From JAFGKM01 sp964403465 (lineage in GTDB: Bacteria > Ratteibacteria > UBA8468 > B48-G9 > JAFGKM01): 23,422 nucleotides of DNA. The notes below the pieces were generated by a model. The model saw nothing but the letters and a program-made list of their open reading frames with translations. It made no database searches and was not told the origin of the DNA. Positions 23,196 through 23,422 of the stretch are shown here, piece after piece (position 1 is the first letter of the stretch; the number at the start of each line of letters is the position of its first letter). A program made the translations under genes and the position numbers. The stretch lies in assembly GCA_964403465.1 (NCBI GenBank), contig CAYOFY010000018.1, positions 1 through 23,422 of the forward strand, in the 5' to 3' direction.

Positions 23196-23208
23196 CACTT
23201 TTCTATAC

Positions 23209-23345
23209 CGCTTCCACTTCACACATAGAGTTTTGTTGGCTGCGTCATCGGCTTCTCAACGTATTTTTGCATACGTTTCGTCGCCTCCTCCTTGCCGCCG
23301 CACTCTCTGTATGAATTGAAAGCGGGCAGTTCGCTTCCACTTCAC
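23209..23345. repeat. Repeat-rich segment downstream of 5S
   Basis: CGCTTCCACTTCAC occurs at 23209-23222 and 23332-23345 as a 14-base direct repeat. Between them lie a 7-base-stem palindrome, AACGTAT-N6-ATACGTT (23258-23277), and ATGAATTGAAAGCGGG (23311-23326), which has a near-copy at 12081-12096. I see no gene in this stretch; a long reading frame across the 5S region is not credible. Confidence 0.55.
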
Positions 23346-23373
23346 GCGCATATTTCCCCAAACCTTAAAAATC

Positions 23374-23382
23374 TGATATAAT
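23374..23382 (+). promoter_or_regulatory. Possible extended -10 promoter for a gene beyond the window
   Basis: TGATATAAT combines an extended -10 TG element with a perfect TATAAT hexamer. The -35 region at the right distance is poor (TTCCCC), as is common for extended -10 promoters. Its target would lie right of the window. Confidence 0.35.
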
Positions 23383-23422
23383 ATCCAGAAACCCGGGATT
23401 CGGAGTTCCTGGTTTCCGGGAT

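Noticed and set aside
23089..23319. 76-codon open frame on the plus strand
   Set aside because: It runs through the 5S rRNA and the following repeat DNA and has no ribosome-binding site.

Overview
The window comes from an uncultivated or poorly characterised bacterium, most likely a metagenome scaffold. It carries a bacterial L13 gene, a bacterial 5S rRNA and near-consensus sigma-70 promoters. GC is around 50%, apart from an AT-rich first gene, and short interspersed repeats sit in several gaps. A run of exactly 100 N with the same 55 bases on both sides shows a draft assembly join. The mix of L13, GatA, a DUF6785-like membrane protein, UxaC, GH38 and GH29 glycosidases and a Gfo/Idh oxidoreductase fits the heterotrophic PVC/Omnitrophota-like candidate phyla, but I cannot assign a phylum from this window alone.

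Layout, left to right. (1) 1-1942: an AT-rich nucleotidyltransferase-fold gene, then creD behind its own promoter. (2) 2029-5157: rpe and hisD, translationally coupled through TAATG, then a divergent PHP-domain gene; a strong promoter sits almost on top of the rpe start. (3) 5154-5664: rplM with its own promoter, but without the rpsI partner that normally follows. (4) 5862-12061: a homocitrate/isopropylmalate synthase family gene, an aconitase-family large subunit interrupted by the assembly gap, gatA, and a large polytopic membrane protein whose start overlaps the gatA end. (5) 12135-15011: uxaC, a repeat cluster, a secreted coiled-coil/BamE-like protein, and a DppA-type D-aminopeptidase. (6) 15022-18576, minus strand: nitrilase-family hydrolase, then a metallophosphoesterase-PHP fusion, then a Gfo/Idh/MocA oxidoreductase. 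(7) 18756-22993, plus strand: GH38 alpha-mannosidase and GH29 alpha-L-fucosidase, diverging from block 6 out of one overlapping back-to-back promoter. (8) 23040-23196: a stand-alone 5S rRNA with a perfect consensus promoter, followed by repeat-like DNA.

Blocks 6 and 7 look like one divergently transcribed locus for intracellular processing of mannose- and fucose-containing glycans: two retaining glycosidases, a sugar-type oxidoreductase, an amidase-type hydrolase and a two-domain phosphatase, none with a visible signal peptide. UxaC upstream adds hexuronate catabolism. Blocks 2 to 4 are mainly core metabolism and translation. The most striking items are the bidirectional promoter, the metallophosphoesterase-PHP fusion, the solitary 5S gene, the remodelled metal site of the first PHP protein and the assembly artefact that breaks the aconitase-family gene. 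No stretch longer than 300 bases lacks a gene; the longest are 23197-23422 and 5665-5861, both holding repeats or hairpins. I saw no tRNA gene, CRISPR array, transposase or clear intrinsic terminator.
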